Assembly (NCBI GenBank): GCA_042091375.1
Contig: JBELHO010000019.1
Location: 1 to 54,082, forward strand
Direction of reading: 5' to 3'
Source: JBELHO01 sp042091375
Lineage (GTDB): Bacteria > Pseudomonadota > Gammaproteobacteria > Enterobacterales > Alteromonadaceae
Length of the DNA stretch: 54,082 nucleotides
Below are positions 1-8,565 of the stretch, in pieces. The notes beneath the pieces were generated by a model, which ran no database searches, was not told where the DNA came from, and saw only the letters and a program-made list of their open reading frames with translations. Each line of letters opens with the position of its first letter. The first letter of the stretch is position 1. The translations under genes were made by a program, and so were the position numbers.

Positions 1-155
1 ATAGCGTCTATCCTTGTTGTCTGTGCCTTGCTCACAACCAGTTATAACATTAGATTTATTGTTGGTATCAATCGGTAAAGTGTGAGCATTTGCGACATAA
101 TAAGTTATCGTGTTGCGAGACTTTTTATTTTTGGTTTGGTTCGCCGGTTCATTAA

Positions 156-587
156 GTGTTCTGTTTCAATAGGAGTTTTGCAATCAATATTTCTTTTCAT
201 ATTAATTTTGATGGACGTTGTGCAGAGGCTTTGCAATTTTATCAAAACAACTTAGCAGGCGTCATAGGATCAATGCTTTCGTATAGAGATTCACCTGCAT
301 CAGTCAGCGTGCCTGATGATTGGCAAGATAAAATTATTCACGGCAGTATTGTTATAGATAATTTTGAATTGGTGGGCACAGATACTATGCCAGATCAATA
401 TCAACAACCATCGGGTTTTTGTTTACTGATCAGGGTAGCTTGCCAAGAAAAGGTCAAAACACTTGTCGAAGTATTTCAAAATGGCGGTGAGATCATTCTT
501 CCTCCCCAGAAAACTTTTTGGTCACCCTGTTATGCAATAGTTAATGATCGCTTTGGTGTACCTTGGAAGTTCAACTGTGTAACATAA
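156..587 (+). CDS. PhnB-like VOC (glyoxalase/bleomycin-fold) protein
   Basis: Small cytosolic protein of the vicinal oxygen chelate superfamily, PhnB-like branch. The opening pattern HINFDGRCAEALQFYQ is the usual first beta-strand and helix of PhnB-like proteins, and the ending PPQKTFWSPCYAIVNDRFGVPW is typical of the last strand pair. These proteins are often annotated as 3-demethylubiquinone methyltransferase-like, but most have no proven substrate, so none is assigned. The only canonical start giving the whole domain is GTG at 156, which has no good ribosome site. A strong AGGAG lies at 171-175, seven bases before an in-frame ATC at 183 (peptide beginning INISFHINFDG, the length expected of the family). 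The real start may therefore be the non-canonical or mutated codon at 183. Family call is firm; function is open. Confidence 0.75.
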   Translation: MFCFNRSFAINISFHINFDGRCAEALQFYQNNLAGVIGSMLSYRDSPASVSVPDDWQDKIIHGSIVIDNFELVGTDTMPDQYQQPSGFCLLIRVACQEKVKTLVEVFQNGGEIILPPQKTFWSPCYAIVNDRFGVPWKFNCVT

Positions 588-694
588 TTAATAATTGGAC
601 TGTTCAAGCATAGCTCAGTCCATCTTAGTTTTATCATTTAGCCGAGTATTTACAGCCTTGAATTGCGGCTTGAGCAAACTCAAAGGGAACTATA

Positions 695-1141
695 ATGGAA
701 TTAACAGTCGTTTCAGAAAAAATCATTTACGGCATTTCCGCTAGAACAAATAACGCGACTGAAATGACCGCAGAAGGCAAAATACCTAGGTTGTGGCAAA
801 ATTTTGATGAGCGCATTGCCGTCGATTATAAAAATGGTCAACGCGTGTATGGCGTATATTATAACTATGTATCAGATCATAACGGAATGTTTACTGTTCT
901 CGCAGGTTTTGATGGTCAAACTTGTCCAACTGGGGTAGATATAGAGGCAATAACTATTTCTCAAGGTAAATATTTGATGTTTACCCATAAAGGCGAAATG
1001 CCTCAAATCGCTATTGATGCCTGGACTGATGTTTGGCAGTACTTTTCTCAAGAAAATTGTTCGCATCAACGATCGTTTACAACAGACTTTGAGTATTACC
1101 CAAACGGCAGTGAAATAGTTGTGCATATTGCAGTCAAATAG
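695..1141 (+). CDS. GyrI-like / AraC-effector-binding-domain protein
   Basis: Stand-alone effector-binding domain of 148 residues, of the fold found in GyrI and at the C-terminus of AraC/MerR-type regulators. Visible family features are the N-terminal strand ELTVVSEKIIYGISARTNN, the central WQNF helix, the YGVYYNY strand, the GKYLMFTHKGEM strand and the closing DFEYYPNG...VVHIAV segment. There is no DNA-binding domain, so it is not itself a regulator. Relatives bind small hydrophobic or cationic molecules, and some inhibit gyrase. Start ATG at 695 follows AAAGGGA. It lies 107 bp after the PhnB-like gene on the same strand. The ligand cannot be predicted. Confidence 0.75.
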   Translation: MELTVVSEKIIYGISARTNNATEMTAEGKIPRLWQNFDERIAVDYKNGQRVYGVYYNYVSDHNGMFTVLAGFDGQTCPTGVDIEAITISQGKYLMFTHKGEMPQIAIDAWTDVWQYFSQENCSHQRSFTTDFEYYPNGSEIVVHIAVK

Positions 1142-1352
1142 CCATATCACCCACAACAGTATGCACAAATAGCTAGGTAAAGCTGCACTATATCTCGTTG
1201 CTTATCTTTTTATTGATTTTTTATATACATAAAAAACACATTGGTTTACTGTTTGTTTACCTATAAATATCAAGTATTTAGTTTGGTTGACTCAGTTGTG
1301 GACATTGTATACGGTTACGCTTTATGTAGACAATAATCAAGGAATGTAGGTA

Positions 1353-2027
1353 GTGATCGAAGTGAAAAACTTATATCGCGAATACGGCAGTGGAGAAACG
1401 CGTGTCACCGCGTTAAACGATGTCTCTATAACAATTGCCGAGGGTGAATTTGTTGCTATCATGGGCGCATCAGGATCGGGTAAATCAACACTGATGAATA
1501 TTTTGGGCTGCCTAGATACACCCACCCAAGGTCAATATTTTTTGTCTGCTCAATCGATTCAAGATATGCAAGATGAAGAACTATCAAAGATCAGAAATGA
1601 GCGTATTGGTTTTATTTTTCAAACTTTTCACCTGTTAACCCGCTTGAGTGCTCTTGAGAATGTCACCTTGCCATTGCGTTACAGTCAAACCTTTCCCGAA
1701 GAAGCTAAGCAAAAGGGGGTGGCCATGTTAGCTAAAGTGGGGCTTGATGATCGTGCAAGCCATAAGCCCAATGAAATGTCAGGCGGTCAAAGGCAACGTG
1801 TGGCCATTGCGCGTGCATTAATAAACGAGCCAAAAGTCATTTTTGCCGATGAGCCGACCGGTAATTTAGACAGCAAAACTTCTCACGAAATTATGTCGCT
1901 ATTGTGTGATTTACATGCTCAAGGTCACACCATTGTCATGGTCACTCATGAAGAAGATATTGCAGATTATGCCAAACGCATCATTCGAATGAAAGATGGA
2001 GTGAAAATAGAGGATCAGCGCAGATGA
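1353..2027 (+). CDS. ABC transporter ATP-binding protein (MacB/LolD type)
   Basis: Cytoplasmic ATPase (224 aa) powering the permease encoded at 5347. It has Walker A GASGSGKST (about 38-46), Q-loop FQ at 89-90, signature SGGQRQ (143-148), Walker B VIFADEP (162-168) and the switch His in VTHEE (about 199). The sequence belongs to the FtsX-coupled group (MacB, LolD, YknY), in which ATP hydrolysis drives mechanotransmission rather than transport through the membrane. The start is GTG at 1353 (MIEVKNLYREYG), the usual N-terminus for the family, behind AGGTA. The stop overlaps the next gene by 4 bp, so this is the first gene of a five-gene translationally coupled operon. In MacB the ATPase and permease are fused; here they are separate. 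Substrate unknown. Confidence 0.93.
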   Translation: MIEVKNLYREYGSGETRVTALNDVSITIAEGEFVAIMGASGSGKSTLMNILGCLDTPTQGQYFLSAQSIQDMQDEELSKIRNERIGFIFQTFHLLTRLSALENVTLPLRYSQTFPEEAKQKGVAMLAKVGLDDRASHKPNEMSGGQRQRVAIARALINEPKVIFADEPTGNLDSKTSHEIMSLLCDLHAQGHTIVMVTHEEDIADYAKRIIRMKDGVKIEDQRR

Positions 2028-3004
2028 AAAGACTCAAACTAACATCATTGGCCTTGGCTTTTTTCTTTTCAGCGAGTATGACAAGTACAGAATTAGCCGC
2101 CTCTCAAGATATCTTTGTTACTGGTGAAATTAAAGCGGGTGACAGCCAAACTTTTTTTGCACCGCAAAGTGATTCATGGCGTGTTCAAGTAGAGTGGATG
2201 TTGCCTGAGGGTGAAGTTGCTAAGCCTGGAGATATCGTCGTGGTGTTTGAGGGAGGCTCGATTGCAAGTACTATAGAGCGAGATGAAGTGAGTCTCAATA
2301 CTGCGCAAGATGAATTGAAAAGACAGCAAAACAAGGGTGAGCAATCCATCTTAGAGGCTGAATATGCCCTGACTCGTGCTGATTTATTACTCGAAAGAGC
2401 AAAGGTTGATGCGTCTGTGCCTGAACAATTCATTAGCAAATTTGAGTATCAAGAAAATCAACTAAAGCTAGAGCAAGCTGTTATCCAAAAACACAAGGCA
2501 AAAGCCAGTTTAGCCGAAGCAAAAACAACCACTCAAGTAAACATTCGAAAACAAGAGATAGAAATCAATCGTTTAAAGATTAATTTGAAGGAAAACCGCG
2601 AGCGTCTAGCAAATCTGTCATTAACTGCTACCAATCAAGGCCCCATCTTGTATGGCAAACATCCTTGGTTTGGCTCTAAGTTGTTTTCAGGAGCAACTGC
2701 TCAACCGGGTTGGAAGATTGCTGAGATCCCTGCCATGACAGGGCTTTATTTGGAAGCTTGGGTACATGAAATAGATTACAAATACCTAAAATTAGATCAA
2801 TCAGTTAATTTGACTTTAGATGCTTATCAAAACACCCCAATAATAGCGCAATTATCTGACTTATCTACTCAGCCAGAAGAACAAAAAGATTGGGGTAAAG
2901 ACGCTTATTACCGGGCGGTATTCACCTTTGATAAAACACAGCAACTGAAAATTTTGCCTGGGATGACCGGGCGCGTAGATCTTCAAGGAGGCGAGGATGA
3001 ATAA
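2024..3004 (+). CDS. HlyD/MacA-type periplasmic adaptor 1 (non-lipoprotein)
   Basis: Periplasmic adaptor of 326 aa, first of three in a row. The N-terminal signal peptide (about 1-27) ends near AASQD and has no lipobox cysteine. A short lipoyl-like half follows, then a charged alpha-helical hairpin (about 85-195, rich in E/K/L/R) and a beta-barrel part with GLYLEAWVHEIDYKYLKLDQ, the common adaptor pattern. It starts inside the last codons of the ATPase gene and overlaps the second adaptor by 8 bp. It is shorter than classical MacA (about 370 aa) and lacks the usual N-terminal anchor, so it may act as an accessory subunit in a mixed adaptor ring. That role is inference. Confidence 0.85.
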   Translation: MKRLKLTSLALAFFFSASMTSTELAASQDIFVTGEIKAGDSQTFFAPQSDSWRVQVEWMLPEGEVAKPGDIVVVFEGGSIASTIERDEVSLNTAQDELKRQQNKGEQSILEAEYALTRADLLLERAKVDASVPEQFISKFEYQENQLKLEQAVIQKHKAKASLAEAKTTTQVNIRKQEIEINRLKINLKENRERLANLSLTATNQGPILYGKHPWFGSKLFSGATAQPGWKIAEIPAMTGLYLEAWVHEIDYKYLKLDQSVNLTLDAYQNTPIIAQLSDLSTQPEEQKDWGKDAYYRAVFTFDKTQQLKILPGMTGRVDLQGGEDE

Positions 3005-4163
3005 GTTTACATCGAGTCTGCTCACTGGCCTAGTCACTTTGTTAATAGCAAGTTGTGGCCATGATGAATTTGATTATTACAAAGTTGAGAAAACTACCCT
3101 TGAATTAGCAGTGCAAGCCAATGGTGAACTAGAATCGGCAAAGCAGTCGTTGATTGCGCCGCCATCCATTTCTCGCATGTGGCAATACAAAGTGAAATTT
3201 CTCGCTCCTGAAAACAAGCAAGTAAAACAAGGAGAAGTGGTTGCATCATTTGATGATAAGCCGGTGCGCGATCGCTTAATAGATAAAACCAGTGAGTACC
3301 AGCGGGCGGTGAAAACATTTGAAAACCAAACTGCACAGGAAATAAAAAATCAACAAGATCTCAAGTTATCACTAGCTGAAGCTCAAATGAATTTTGATAT
3401 TGCCCAGCGCAAAGCGGTTATTGATGATAATTCTATGTCTGATAATGATAAACGCAAGGCTAAAATAGATTTCACCATAGCCCAAAACGATCTTGAATTA
3501 GCAAACAAGAAAATAGCATTCCAAAACCAAACTAAAGCATTAAACTTGCGTTTGGCCAAAGGGAAAGTTGATCGTCTAAAGGCTGAAGTTGATGCGTTGA
3601 AGCAAGATATTCAGCGCCTAAAAGTGAAGGCACCCATGGATGGTATTGTTATCTACTACACAAATGGTAGAGGAGAAAAGCCCACTGTTGGTGAAAGCGT
3701 TCAGTTTGGTCAGCCAGTGATCGAGCTTGCAGTCATTGAGGAAATGCAAGTTAAAGCACAAATAGATGAAGTTGACTTTGGCCGTATTGCCTTAAATCAA
3801 GCTGTTAAGGTAACCATTGATGGTCCTGAGCCAATCATCACCTCAGGCAAGATAACCACAATTGGTAGTGCATTTCTTGAAAAGTCACCGCAAGATAAAC
3901 GTCGTATTGTCGATACAATAATTACTCTGGACAATATTGATGCAGCGTTGATGCGACCCGGCCTTACTGCGCGTATACAAATAGCCACTGATCAAATTGA
4001 ACAGGTATTAGTTGTGCCTATTAGTGCACTGCACAATGAAAAATCCAGTACTTATGTGTTTGAAAAAAGTGGCGCTAAGCTGTTTGTCGATGTCGGTGAT
4101 ATCAGCAATGGACTGGCGATAATAAAAAACGGTATTGAGCAAGGGGATGAAGTGCGGCTATGA
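2997..4163 (+). CDS. HlyD/MacA-type adaptor 2 (lipoprotein)
   Basis: Adaptor of 388 aa with a lipoprotein signal (hydrophobic stretch then IASCGHDE, Cys about 20), so probably anchored to a periplasmic membrane face. Order of parts: first lipoyl half (about 30-80), long helical hairpin (about 85-205), second lipoyl half with VKAPMDGIVIYYTNGRGE (about 212-230), beta-barrel (EMQVKAQIDEVDFGRIALNQ), and a membrane-proximal domain ending RPGLTARIQI...VLVVPISAL. The gene overlaps the next one by 4 bp. Of the three adaptors it most closely resembles an ordinary RND/ABC-type adaptor and probably forms the main tunnel. No outer-membrane TolC gene is present in this operon. Confidence 0.88.
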   Translation: MNKFTSSLLTGLVTLLIASCGHDEFDYYKVEKTTLELAVQANGELESAKQSLIAPPSISRMWQYKVKFLAPENKQVKQGEVVASFDDKPVRDRLIDKTSEYQRAVKTFENQTAQEIKNQQDLKLSLAEAQMNFDIAQRKAVIDDNSMSDNDKRKAKIDFTIAQNDLELANKKIAFQNQTKALNLRLAKGKVDRLKAEVDALKQDIQRLKVKAPMDGIVIYYTNGRGEKPTVGESVQFGQPVIELAVIEEMQVKAQIDEVDFGRIALNQAVKVTIDGPEPIITSGKITTIGSAFLEKSPQDKRRIVDTIITLDNIDAALMRPGLTARIQIATDQIEQVLVVPISALHNEKSSTYVFEKSGAKLFVDVGDISNGLAIIKNGIEQGDEVRL

Positions 4164-5350
4164 AGTATTTAATGATTTCACTCATGATCATGTTGTTAAC
4201 CTCATGCTCTGAGCCCAATGAGGTTGGTTCACCATTAAACTATACAGTACACAAAGTACCCTTTAAAAACTTTGTGGAGGCAAAAGGGGAGTTAATAGCG
4301 GCGAGAGAAACAGTGATCAGTACTCCATCTTCTTCAAGAGGTCCGCAAACCCTTGCTTGGCTATTGCCTGAATACTCAATGGTTAAAAAAGGCCAAGTGA
4401 TCGCTCGGTTTGATGGTCGAGTAATGACTAAAGAAAAGCGTGAAAGCGAGTTTGCAGAGCAGAAAGTCTCACAAGATTTATCAAGTAAAAGTTCTGAAAT
4501 TGACACGCGCAGGCAGCATCTAGAGTTGGATATTGATATTGTTGAAGAAGAAAAACAATTTGCTGAAAACTTTTCTATTGATGATGACCGGATTATTTCA
4601 AAACTCGACATACTAGAGCAAGCACAAAAAGTCGATTATTTAAATGCCAAAACCCAATATTTTAATTGGCAGTCTGATCAGTTTAACGACAGTGCCAAAG
4701 GCGAATTAGATATCCTTTCAATGCAAGGCGAGCAGCATCAAAGTAAAATAAAAATGCTCAGCGGTAATCTGTCAACGTTAGAGGTGGTTGCTCCACATGA
4801 CGGTTTATTGACTCACAGTGAAAACTGGCAAGGCGAAAAGCCTAGAGCGGGTCAAACACTTTGGCGAGGTCAAAAAATAGCCGGTTTACCCGACACCTCA
4901 GAAATGCAAATTAAACTGTTTGTCAGAGAGCGTGAAGCGATTAATCTATCGGAAGGACTAGCCGTAACTTTTTCCTTGATCTCAGATCCCAATCGCAGTT
5001 TTGAAGGTGAAATCATTAAATTCGCGCCTTTTCCCAAATCAATTAAACGTCAAGATCCGCAAAAGTATTATGAACTCACAGCCAGTATTGAACTTCAAGG
5101 TGAGCATCTTAAACCTGGCTTGAAGGTAGTGGCAACCATTATTGCTGATCAACAAACTGATAAATTAGCAGTGCCTAAATTAAGCGTATTTGCTGATGAA
5201 GAGGGGGCTTATGTTCAGTTAAAAACCTCAAAAGGTTATCAAAAAACTTCAGTTGAACTTGGCTTGAGTAATTTAAGTCATGTTGAAATTATCCAGGGAT
5301 TATCGGAAGGAGATGTGATTGCATTGATAGATCAGGAGCAAAAAATATGA
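4160..5350 (+). CDS. HlyD/MacA-type adaptor 3 (lipoprotein)
   Basis: Third adaptor, 396 aa, with lipoprotein signal MKYLMISLMIMLLTSC (Cys16). It shares the plan of adaptor 2: lipoyl half around LAWLLPEYSMVKKGQVIARFDG, helical hairpin about 90-205, second lipoyl half VVAPHDGLLTHSENWQGEKP, then barrel and membrane-proximal domains ending in KPGLKVVATI and LAVPKLSVF. The WQGEKP/GRGEKP elements at matching places in adaptors 2 and 3 suggest an old duplication, but the sequences are now strongly diverged. Four-base overlaps on both sides imply fixed co-translation with adaptor 2 and the permease. Family assignment is firm; the reason for three adaptors is unknown. Confidence 0.87.
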   Translation: MKYLMISLMIMLLTSCSEPNEVGSPLNYTVHKVPFKNFVEAKGELIAARETVISTPSSSRGPQTLAWLLPEYSMVKKGQVIARFDGRVMTKEKRESEFAEQKVSQDLSSKSSEIDTRRQHLELDIDIVEEEKQFAENFSIDDDRIISKLDILEQAQKVDYLNAKTQYFNWQSDQFNDSAKGELDILSMQGEQHQSKIKMLSGNLSTLEVVAPHDGLLTHSENWQGEKPRAGQTLWRGQKIAGLPDTSEMQIKLFVREREAINLSEGLAVTFSLISDPNRSFEGEIIKFAPFPKSIKRQDPQKYYELTASIELQGEHLKPGLKVVATIIADQQTDKLAVPKLSVFADEEGAYVQLKTSKGYQKTSVELGLSNLSHVEIIQGLSEGDVIALIDQEQKI

Positions 5351-6582
5351 GCTTAATCACTTTATTTAAAGATGCTATGGTGCAATTGCAACAGCATAAA
5401 ATGCGCACGTTTTTAACCTTACTGGGGATGATATTCGGCGTAGGCGCGGTGATTGCTATGTTAAACATAGGTGAGGGCGCTCAACGTGAGGCCTTAAAAA
5501 TGATTGATTCTATGGGCTTGAATAATGTCATTGTTGAGGCCAAAGACTTTGAAGAAGATGAATTGCGAGAACAACGCAAACACTCCGATGGATTATTGCT
5601 AAACGATGGCCAAGTGGCGGTTGATGCCTTGCCATTCATTACAGATTTTGCCGCAGAAAAAGTGGTAGAAACCTATCACGTGTTCAGCGAATTCGCTAAA
5701 TTTGATGGTCAAGCGGTTGGTGTGAGTGACAATTATTTTGAACTTGCACATTTTGATTTAAGTGCAGGCAGATTATTAAACGATAGTGATGAACAAAACT
5801 TTTCGCAAGTTGCATTACTTGGCGCTAATACCGCCAAAATACTATTTCCATTGGGAGATGCAATAGGAAAGCCAGTTAAAATAAATCACCTTTGGTTTGA
5901 AGTCGTCGGTATTCTTGAAGCGCCACTTTTAAAGAAAAAAGAGTTTCAAGGAGTTAAATTGGGTGATGAACAAAACCAAATTTTTATTCCGTTAAACACC
6001 GCTATTCACCGTTTTAAGAATGAATTACTCGATCCAGAGATCACCCGTTTAAAACTTGCTAGCCAATCTGGATTTAGTCCTGTAGTCGCTGCACAGGCCA
6101 TTGATGCACTGATCAAAGGGCGACACAACGATATCGATGATTACAAACTGATCGTGCCTGCTGCTTTACTGGCACAACAAAAACAGACCCAGCAAATTTT
6201 CAACATTGTCATGTCTTGTGTAGCGGGTATTTCACTGTTGGTTGGCGGTATTGGTATTATGAATATCATGCTTGCCACTGTACTTGAACGCACCAAAGAA
6301 ATCGGCTTACTTCGCGCTATTGGCGCAACCCAAAAAGACATTAAAGTGCAGTTTATTACTGAGAGCTTTACTATCTCCATTTTAGGTGGGTTACTCGGGG
6401 TATTTTTTGGTATTGCATTATCGGAGTTGATCGCCTTTTACTCAGAGTGGGCTGTGTCATGGTCTCTTAGTGCCATTGTATTATCTTTTAGCATATGCGC
6501 GCTGGTGGGGCTGGTTTTTGGAGTGTACCCTGCGATCAAAGCCTCAAAACTTGATCCTATTGATGCACTGCAGAGTGATTGA
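5347..6582 (+). CDS. MacB/FtsX-type ABC permease
   Basis: Inner-membrane permease of 411 aa. TM1 is at about 20-42 (MRTFLTLLGMIFGVGAVIAML), followed by a large periplasmic domain (about 45-275) and three C-terminal helices (about 282-305, 330-358, 375-400). The hallmark FtsX elements are present: HKMRTFLTLLGMIFGVGAVI at the start, ERTKEIGLLRAIGAT after TM2 and the closing GVYPAIKASKLDPIDALQSD. These match the permease half of MacB and of lipoprotein or peptide exporters. It works with the ATPase at 1353. An inverted repeat lies about 70 bp after the stop. Substrate class cannot be read from sequence; antimicrobial peptide, siderophore or lipoprotein export are all known for relatives. Confidence 0.92.
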   Translation: MSLITLFKDAMVQLQQHKMRTFLTLLGMIFGVGAVIAMLNIGEGAQREALKMIDSMGLNNVIVEAKDFEEDELREQRKHSDGLLLNDGQVAVDALPFITDFAAEKVVETYHVFSEFAKFDGQAVGVSDNYFELAHFDLSAGRLLNDSDEQNFSQVALLGANTAKILFPLGDAIGKPVKINHLWFEVVGILEAPLLKKKEFQGVKLGDEQNQIFIPLNTAIHRFKNELLDPEITRLKLASQSGFSPVVAAQAIDALIKGRHNDIDDYKLIVPAALLAQQKQTQQIFNIVMSCVAGISLLVGGIGIMNIMLATVLERTKEIGLLRAIGATQKDIKVQFITESFTISILGGLLGVFFGIALSELIAFYSEWAVSWSLSAIVLSFSICALVGLVFGVYPAIKASKLDPIDALQSD

Positions 6583-6650
6583 TGGTTTTTTTGTTGGTTG
6601 ATGCCTACATAGTATTGGGTAAATGAAAATTGTTTATTAAATATCAAAGG

Positions 6651-6683
6651 TGCTTACTGATTGATTATATGTTTCAGTAAGCA
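6651..6683 (+). terminator. Inverted repeat after the ABC operon
   Basis: Perfect 10-bp arms TGCTTACTGA (6651-6660) and TCAGTAAGCA (6674-6683) with a 13-base loop. No clear T-run follows, so it is a weak terminator candidate or an mRNA 3'-end hairpin. Confidence 0.35.
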
Positions 6684-7021
6684 TTGATAAAAACCACCGC
6701 CAACGCAGAGCTCGCTCAGCAGAGCATTTAGGAGCTGTTGCAAATCACAGTTTTAATAGTCACCTGTTGTCTATATTTAGACTCACTTGTGATGATTAAA
6801 TGCCCGTTATCACCCCTGAATATAAGGCGATAGGCTGGCAAGTCATGGGTTGATGACCAATAAATAACATCATCGCCACTCAGTAGCTATGCAAATAGTT
6901 GCTCACTGAGGCAATGCACAGTTGAGCTCACCTTGTTAGATCAATTTAAATCGGTGGTTTTTAAGACGCTTTAAGCACGCGCTTAAAAGGAGCGCCTTTA
7001 CTTATCTAATTAAGGTCAAGT

Positions 7022-7056
7022 CATTCAGGAACCATTCAGTTTTGTACATTTATACT
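7022..7056 (+). promoter_or_regulatory. Direct-repeat operator and -10 box of the DUF3300 gene
   Basis: Two identical heptamers CATTCAG at 7022-7028 and 7033-7039 are spaced 11 bp start to start, one helical turn on the same DNA face. This is the usual layout for OmpR/PhoB-family response regulators. A good -10 (TATACT, 7051-7056) follows, while the -35 position (about 7028-7033) is poor and covered by the repeats, as in activator-dependent promoters. The regulator is not identified. Confidence 0.45.
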
Positions 7057-7098
7057 TATTGCTAATTATTCATTTACCGCAAAATATTAGGTGCAATT

Positions 7099-8334
7099 AT
7101 GAAGCAATGTCACTCAATTATAAAAGTAGCCTTAGTCATATTATTTTCTGCCTTTCTAAGCATGGTCGCTGTTAAAGCGTCAGCCGAAAGTGAAGATAAT
7201 TTGTCTAAATTCAGTCAAGCAGAGTTGGCGCAAGTACTAGCGCCAATAGCCCTATACCCAGATACCTTATTAACCCATATTCTCATTGCCGCAACTTACC
7301 CCCTTGAGGTGATCGCTGCTGAACGCTGGTTAACTGAACACCATGAGCTAAGCACCAAAAAATTAATGCAAATTGCTGAAAATAAAGATTGGGATGCCAG
7401 TGTCAAAGCACTATTGGGCTTTCCAAGGGTGTTAAAAAACTTAAGCACAGATATCGTATGGATGCAAAACGTCGGTGATGCTTTTTTACAAGATGAAGCT
7501 GAGGTATTGCGCAATATTCAAGTGTTGAGAAAGCAAGCCGATGAAGCGGGTAATTTAGCGCAGATGGACAATGTAGAAATTGTGCGTCAAGCAAAGACCA
7601 TTATCATTCAATCGAGCCAACCTGACATTATTTATGTGCCTTACTACGATAGTCGGGTAGTCTACGGCAAATGGCATTGGTCTCATTATCAGCCGGTCTA
7701 TTGGCATCGTCCGATACATTTTAGTTATCACCGCGGTCCGTTTTATTGGCATTCAGGGGTGCATATCGCCTTTGACTTTTTCTTCAATGCCTTTCACTGG
7801 AATGCTCATCATGTAGTAGTACATCACCACAATCACAGAAATTATTACCACAACCCTTATCGTTATCACAACCGTCATCGGGTAACGACTAGTTATCAGG
7901 GCAAGCGTTGGCAGCACAATCCGCATCATCGCAAAGGGGTTAGTTATCGCAGTGAAAATATCAGAAAAAAATACCGCAGTGTAAGACCAATAAAAGCCCA
8001 TACGCGAATCGCTAAAGTTAACCATCAGATCAATAAGTATGGCCATAAACCTGCTGTGCAGAACTTTCGTAGTGACAAATACCGCAGGGTAAACGAGGTA
8101 ATCAAAGCCAATAAGTCAATAAAATATAAGCAAAGCCAACAAAAGTTGAAAAATAGTCGAGGCTCAGNNNNNNNNNNNNNNNNNNNNNNNNNNNNNNNNN
8201 NNNNNNNNNNNNNNNNNNNNNNNNNNNNNNNNNNNNNNNNNNNNNNNNNNNNNNNNNNNNNNNNNNNTTATGCACATAACAAATCGAGCAGCAAGATCAG
8301 GCATGCGCGCGGCGATAAAACCATAAGGCGTTAA
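7099..8334 (+). CDS. DUF3300-family secreted protein (contains assembly gap)
   Basis: Exported protein with a signal peptide (about 1-30, ending VKASAES) and a DUF3300 domain (about 40-195) seen in FSQAELAQVLAPIALYPDTL, LEVIAAERWL and the end PDIIYVPYYDSRVVYGKW. After that comes a region very rich in His, Tyr, Trp and Arg (about 195-290), then a basic Lys/Arg/Ser tail. DUF3300 proteins are periplasmic or outer-membrane associated and of unknown function. A 100-N gap (8168-8267) interrupts the tail, so length and reading frame downstream are not guaranteed; the stop at 8332-8334 fits the frame as given. The upstream direct-repeat operator suggests two-component control. Confidence 0.8.
   Translation: MKQCHSIIKVALVILFSAFLSMVAVKASAESEDNLSKFSQAELAQVLAPIALYPDTLLTHILIAATYPLEVIAAERWLTEHHELSTKKLMQIAENKDWDASVKALLGFPRVLKNLSTDIVWMQNVGDAFLQDEAEVLRNIQVLRKQADEAGNLAQMDNVEIVRQAKTIIIQSSQPDIIYVPYYDSRVVYGKWHWSHYQPVYWHRPIHFSYHRGPFYWHSGVHIAFDFFFNAFHWNAHHVVVHHHNHRNYYHNPYRYHNRHRVTTSYQGKRWQHNPHHRKGVSYRSENIRKKYRSVRPIKAHTRIAKVNHQINKYGHKPAVQNFRSDKYRRVNEVIKANKSIKYKQSQQKLKNSRGSXXXXXXXXXXXXXXXXXXXXXXXXXXXXXXXXXXYAHNKSSSKIRHARGDKTIRR
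8168..8267. other. Assembly gap (100 N) in the DUF3300 tail
   Basis: Exactly 100 N, the conventional placeholder for a scaffold gap of unknown size. The flanks encode a low-complexity Lys/Ser/Arg tail, so a collapsed repeat is likely. Confidence 0.95.
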
Positions 8335-8403
8335 GGATCAACTGGGAGTCATTACATCACAGAGCGCGAAGTGATTGCAGTAATGGCTCTATACTTAGCA
8401 ATA

Positions 8404-8445
8404 TCTGCTAAGTAATGTCTGCTAAGTAATGTCTGCTATGCAATC
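8404..8445. repeat. 14-bp tandem repeat, about three copies
   Basis: Unit TCTGCTAAGTAATG at 8404-8417 and 8418-8431 is identical. A third, degenerate copy lies at 8432-8445. It sits between the convergent DUF3300 and M28 peptidase genes. No function evident. Confidence 0.8.
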
Positions 8446-8565
8446 TATACTGGCCAATCTATGTATAGAACATAGAGCAAGTATGACAGAATGACGCGGT
8501 TAAGCTCACAGCACATCATTCTGCTCATTTATTGAGGTGCAATGTTAATGCAATATCCGGGGGGG

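Larger units (their letters stand above)
6583..7098. other. 516-bp gene-free stretch
   Basis: No plausible coding sequence. It holds an inverted repeat at 6651-6683 just after the ABC operon and a probable regulated promoter for the DUF3300 gene at 7022-7056. The middle (about 6690-7010) has nothing I recognise. Confidence 0.6.

Noticed and set aside
1..155. Possible coding at the left edge: a 25-codon plus-strand frame ending at 78, and a minus-strand frame open from about 165 to the edge
   Set aside because: Neither has a start inside the window nor a recognisable sequence; too short to call.
872..1168. 98-codon minus-strand ORF across the GyrI-like gene
   Set aside because: Antisense shadow of a clearly coding frame with a known fold.
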